Shown here: piece after piece, positions 59,716-64,000 of the stretch
How positions within the stretch are numbered: position 1 is the first letter of the stretch
Layout: every line of letters begins with the position of its first letter
Translations under genes and position numbers: made by a program
The notes under the pieces: model-generated
Databases searched by the model: none
The model's input: only the letters and a program-made list of their open reading frames with translations
What the model was told of the DNA's origin: nothing
NCBI RefSeq assembly: GCF_029168945.1
Contig: NC_083610.1
Span: 50,361,429 to 50,425,428 of the forward strand
DNA length: 64,000 bases
Direction: 5' to 3'
From: Cannabis sativa
Lineage: Eukaryota > Streptophyta > Magnoliopsida > Rosales > Cannabaceae

Positions 59716-61244
59716 AAACGGGCTGCCATACCATGAAGCTCATGAATTTTTTTTTTTGGGAGCCGAAAGACCCCATAGTGTAGCCAGGAATTGCCTGAAT
59801 AACTACTTTAATTAGCACTTCTTTACATGCCGCCGAAAATAGACTTCTCTTCCACCCACAAACTTTATTCCACACTATTTTTTTAATAGCATCAAACAAC
59901 TTACATTTCCTCCTTCCAACAAATATTGGGATTCCTAGATACTTATCAAAATACTCCACCGCCTTAACTCTAAATACATAAATACATTCATTCTTCGTAG
60001 CCTCGTTAACCGTCTTCCCAAAACACATCTCTAATTTTTCGAAATTGATAGTCTGGCCTGATGCAACTTCGTAGCTAGTAAGGATCTTTTTAATCTGATT
60101 GCACTCCTCACGGTTTGCTTCCACAAATATCAAACTATCATCCGTAAAAAAGAGGTGAGACACCGAGAGATGACCCCTCCCAAACTATAACCCATGAATA
60201 TGTCCCTGATCTTCCGCATCCAGAATAAGATTGGATAGAGCTTCAGCACAAAACAAAAATAGGAAAGGTGATAGCGGGTCTCCTTGTCGAAGGCCCCGAT
60301 TGGGAATGAATTTACGCGTGGGTTTTCCATTCAGCAAAACTGAGAAAGACACTGATGAGATACACTGGTAGATCTTATGAACCCACTGATCAGCAAACCC
60401 CATTTTATGCATTACCGCCTTGACAAAATTCCATTCCACTCTGTCGTAAGCTTTCGACATATCCAGTTTGAAGGCCACCTTTGTCCCATTACGAAATCTA
60501 TTGCGCTTCATACAATGGATGCCTTCAAAGCCCACAATGGCGTTGTCATGTATCATACGACCTCCAACAAAGGCGCTTTAGAACTCCGAGATTGTCTCAT
60601 GCAAACTAGTTTTTAGACGGTTGGCCAAGCATTTGGAGATTATCTTGTACACCACATTGCATAGACTAATGGGTCTGAATTCTTCCATCTTCTTAGGTTT
60701 GTCAGTTTTTGGGATGAGCGCAATGAGAGTGTCATTTAGATGCTCCATTGGGAAATCCTGATTAAGGATGTTTAAGCACACTTTCATAACATCCTCTTTT
60801 GTGGTCTCCCAGTATTTTTTGGAAGAAAAACGTTGGGAGACCATCTTTTCCGAGCGCCTTAAGGGGGCTAAGGGAGAACACAACTTCAGTAATGTCATCT
60901 TCTGCGAACGGTTTAAGGAGCTCATGATTGATGTCCTCTGAAATAGTATGTTTCACCTTTGCCACCACATCATTAATGGCCCCCTGATCTGGTCTATAAG
61001 AGGTGAATTTTTTTTCAAAATACTCACAAGCCACCTCACTCATTTCAGAATGTTTTTTCTTTCATATGCCGTGGAAATTTAGAATCTCCGATATCTTGTT
61101 TTTCTTCTTCCTAGTAGAGGCCTTGAGATGAATTTTTTTTGAGTTTTTGTCTCCACTCTTCATCCACACTGCTCTACTACATTGGCGCCAATATCTCTCA
61201 TGCTTCCCCATAATTTCATTTAGGTTCCTTTCCTCAACTTTCAA
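59699..61244 (-). pseudogene. LINE-4 ORF2, reverse transcriptase domain (broken)
   Basis: The linker WMKSGDKNSKKIHLKA at about 61170 is followed by RT blocks [29 protein letters not shown] near 60680, motif [10 protein letters not shown] near 60440, motif [16 protein letters not shown] near 60275, and motif C LFFTDDSLIF near 60150. The catalytic Asp-Asp pair is kept, unlike in LINE-1. Frame changes occur near 60830 and near 60180, with a stop near 60577, so the domain lies in several overlapping open stretches. Confidence 0.88.
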
Positions 61245-61283
61245 GGTCTCCCAATTTTTTGCGTTTATATTCTTTGTAAGGTC

Positions 61284-62111
61284 CTAGACCTTCTTACTCT
61301 CTTTGACCCTTGCATAGAGTTCTTTTCGTTTCATCGTATTCCAACTTTGGAGCTTGTTGCCACACTTTTGGGTTTTACTTTTGAAATCCCAATCTGAATT
61401 ACAACACTCCTGCTCGTCCGCCCAAAATTCCTCAAAGTGAAACCTAGACCTCTGATTTATAATTCCCTTCTCCATACTATTATCGAAATTTGTATTAAAG
61501 ACCAGGGCCTTGTGATCCGAACACCACCAATCAAGGTAAAAGGCTTTACGATTAGGGAACAAGTTCACCCAATCTGCATTAGCTAAACACCTATCAAGCC
61601 TTTGAAGTATAAAGTTCTCCTTCTATCCATTACGCCAAGTAAATGTATCAATTTTAGTAGTGAGATCATGTAGATCACATTTATTAATTACCTTCCAAAA
61701 GTTCTCCATTTCTTTCACAATTTTATCTCTCCCCCATTGTTTCTCCTTAGCATGAAGAACCTTGTTAAAGTCACCCCCAATCATCCATGGACAACCAACA
61801 TCTTCACTCAGTCGATGAAGTAAGGCCTAGAAATTGTGCCGTTGGTTTTTCACAGGGTCCCCATAAACCCCCGTAAAATTCCATATCCTCGACTCCAAAT
61901 CACAAACCGCCGTATGAATATGGAATTTAGAGTGAGAAAGAATTTTAACCTTTAATCCTTCCTCCCACATCAACAATAAACCGCCACTAAGCCCCACCCT
62001 CTCCACTACGAAAAATCTATCAAATCCCAGTTTATGAACTACTCCTTTCACTTGGTTCTTCATTAATTTAGACTCCGAAATGAACACCAAACTCGACTTT
62101 AACTCCAACAC
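61284..62111 (-). pseudogene. LINE-4 ORF2, endonuclease domain (inner copy of the duplicated start)
   Basis: ATG at 62111 (MLELKSSLVFISESKL) starts a frame through GLSGGLLLMWEEG and VYGDPVKNQRHNF to TAG 61827-61829, the same stop codon position as in LINE-1. Further on are a GGDFNKVLHAKEK-type block near 61765 and, from 61568, NRKAFYLDWWCSDHKALVFN (Ser-Asp-His) of the active site. The frame is interrupted between these blocks. Confidence 0.83.
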
Positions 62112-62808
62112 TCTCGCCTGGAGTGCACTGAATGTCTCAAGGTTGCCGAGACCTTAGATATTCCACCACATAATTAACATTACGATCGGTGACCTTGTCT
62201 TGCAAGGTGCGCTGCTTTCTCATCATTGCCTAAGACTGTTAAATCATCAAGGTTAGAAATTTTAGTCTTACCTTCACCATTCTTCTCCTGGGCCGAAGTA
62301 ACATCCTCCCCTTTTGTCAAATTTGCCCCCTACTTTTGAGGTTTGATTCTGGCCATCTCCGTATGAATATGGAATTTAGAGTGAGAAAGAATTTTAACCT
62401 TTAATCCTTCCTCCCACATCAACAATAAACCGCCACTAAGCCCCACCCTCTCCACTACGAAAAATCTATCAAATCCCAGTTTATGAACTACTCCTTTCGC
62501 TTGGTTCTTCATTAATTTAGACTCCGAAATGAACACCAAACTCGACTTTAACTCCAACACTCTCGCCTGGAGTGCACTGAATGTCTCAAGGTTGTCGAGA
62601 CCTTAGATATTCCACCACAGAATTAACATTACGATCGGTGACCTTGTCTTGCAAGGTGCGCTGCTTTCTCATCATTGCCTAAGACTGTTAAATCATCAAG
62701 GTTAGAAATTTTAGTCTTACCTTCACCATTCTTCTCCTGGGCCGAAGTAACATCCTCCCCTTTTGTCAAATTTGCCCCCTACTTTTGAGGTTTGATTCTG
62801 GCCATCTC
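61911..62808 (-). repeat. 449-bp direct tandem duplication within LINE-4
   Basis: Copy 1 (61911-62359) and copy 2 (62360-62808) differ at three positions (TTTCACTTGG against TTTCGCTTGG, GTTGCCGAG against GTTGTCGAG, CCACATAAT against CCACAGAAT). The join is GGCCATCTCC directly followed by GTATGAATATGG. Each copy contains the ORF1-ORF2 junction and the first about 60 codons of the endonuclease. Confidence 0.95.
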
Positions 62809-63994
62809 CTTAGCCGAACAATGTTTCCTCCATTTGGGCTCCTTCCTCGGCCTTTCCTTTCCCCCATTCCATCCTTTAACAAAACCCCTCCATTCTTAAT
62901 AGTGTTCGAGAGTTGCTCTGCACTAATTCTCTCATGATCAATTTCTTGATTAGCTCTCTTGCCCTCTGGCACCACATCAATGTCCATCTCACTAATCTCA
63001 TCTCTTTCTTCTGTTGTTCTTTTTTTGGAACTTTTTCCTTCGTCTTTTCCCCCCATTTCTGACTCCTTCCTAACCTTCCCTGGCTCCGACCCCCTTCCTG
63101 CCCGTCCCTCCACTCTCTCACTTTTCAAATAACCACTCCCCTTTCCTTCTTGGCTATTACCAGGCATAACACTTTCGGAACCACAGTTAAGAGAAAAACC
63201 CCCAGCCATATTCGTATCCTTATTTGTATGTAAATGAAGGACACGTTGTTCCCCCAACTTTCCTTCCTGAACGACCTAGTTTTTATCTATACCCATATTA
63301 CCCTGGAAAAATTGATTTTTATCAACGTGGCTGACTTGGCACCCCTTTTGATGACTAGGCACCACTTCAACAACATTCTTTTTATTCCCTTGGTCCATTG
63401 AATCTTCCCCATTGGTTAAGGTTGACTCCCCACTTTTCTTGTCTTCTCCTAGAATTACCTTTCCTTCGTAACAACCTCGAATCTCACCAACTTTTTCTGC
63501 CTCAGCCGACTGCAATCCTGTCTGCTATTTAGGTGTTTTTTTTCCTTTACCTCTTCTTCCAAAACAAAATGGGTAATAGGGCATTTTCCATTGTTACCTT
63601 TGGTTTGGGACCTTCTCATGTTCCTGTTGCCCTCAACCTCCCATGGCCGATTCTTGGTACTGGGAGATGTTAGGGATTTGAAGCAATTCATGACCTTGCT
63701 ATCCTCTTTTAACCAGTTTTTGTAGTACGAAACCATAACTCCCGAGCTATGTTTAGTCTTGACATCCTCCTCCTCGAAGTCCACTTGTTCATGGCCAAAG
63801 AAACCACATTTAAAATAGATCATGGGTAGTGTTTCAAACTTGAATTGGATCCACATGTTAGTACCTTCACTAGGTATGTATCTTCCCACCAAGGTAGCCC
63901 TGTTGGTGGGATATTTAATCTTCACCTTGACAGCATCCCTCATTAACATCACGTTCGGATTAATCCATTGCACCTTAGACACAACCCCGACCAT
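62766..63994 (-). pseudogene. LINE-4 ORF1 (partial, mutated zinc knuckle)
   Basis: The segment 63994-63455 starts inside ORF1 and carries RATLVGRYIPSEGTNMWIQF and a degenerate CCHC knuckle, YFKCGFFGHEQVDF. The first and last cysteines are replaced by Tyr and Phe, so zinc binding is probably lost. A frame change near 63516 leads to 63515-63276, and a stop there precedes 63257-62766, a Gly/Lys/Glu-rich linker. The N-terminal DUF4283 part would lie beyond the window. Confidence 0.75.
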
Positions 63995-64000
63995 ACTTCC

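Larger units (their letters stand above)
58061..64000 (-). mobile_element. LINE-4: L1-type LINE, near full length, continues beyond the window
   Basis: Minus-strand order: ORF1 (from beyond 64000 to 62766), endonuclease, RT, zf-RVT and RNase H, then a short A-rich/(TA)n tail at 58061-58080. It belongs to the same subfamily as LINE-1. A 449-bp direct tandem duplication (61911-62808) repeats the ORF1-ORF2 junction and the start of the endonuclease. Numerous stops and frameshifts make it inactive. The 5' end and its duplication lie outside the window. Confidence 0.92.

Overview
The window is plant nuclear DNA made almost entirely of transposable elements. The evidence is three Ty3/gypsy LTR retrotransposons with the Tat-lineage architecture (gag-PR-RT-RNaseH-second RNase H-integrase, plus an extra antisense gene near the 3' LTR), four L1-type LINEs with the plant-style C-terminal zf-RVT and RNase H domains, a CACTA transposon, Mutator-like MITEs and very AT-rich spacers. 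A eudicot is likely; the species cannot be named from the sequence. No convincing host gene was found, apart from one weak exon-like fragment at 7076-7182.

Layout: 1-984 is noncoding with a (GA)n run. LINE-1 (+) spans about 985-5974. A 377-bp terminal-inverted-repeat element lies at 6322-6698. A CACTA element (7600-21179, TSD TAT) was split by Gypsy-A (+, 7974-19637, TSD CAACT). LINE-2 (+, 5'-truncated) ends in poly(A) at 26004. Gypsy-B (-, 26452-38677, TSD ACAAT) sits between two AT-rich direct repeats. Two 184-bp Mutator-like MITEs lie at 39359-39542 and 39587-39770. LINE-3 (+, 40299-57791, 18-bp TSD) was split by Gypsy-C (-, 44468-55977, TSD ATCCT). LINE-4 (-) runs from about 58061 past the window end and carries a 449-bp internal tandem duplication.

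Gypsy-A and Gypsy-B are one family; Gypsy-C is a second. Each has two convergent transcription units: gag-pol from the 5' LTR, and a spliced antisense gene whose TATA box lies inside the element near the 3' LTR. The two meet tail to tail across 400-490 bp holding short hairpin repeats. LTR pairs differ least in A (3 substitutions and 1 indel), more in B (7 substitutions) and most in C (about 18 substitutions and a 6-bp indel), so insertion order is C, then B, then A. A has lost the integrase core yet is youngest, which implies mobilisation in trans. C's antisense gene is open across all three exons (645 residues) although its gag has three stops. This spliced antisense gene is the most interesting system in the window.
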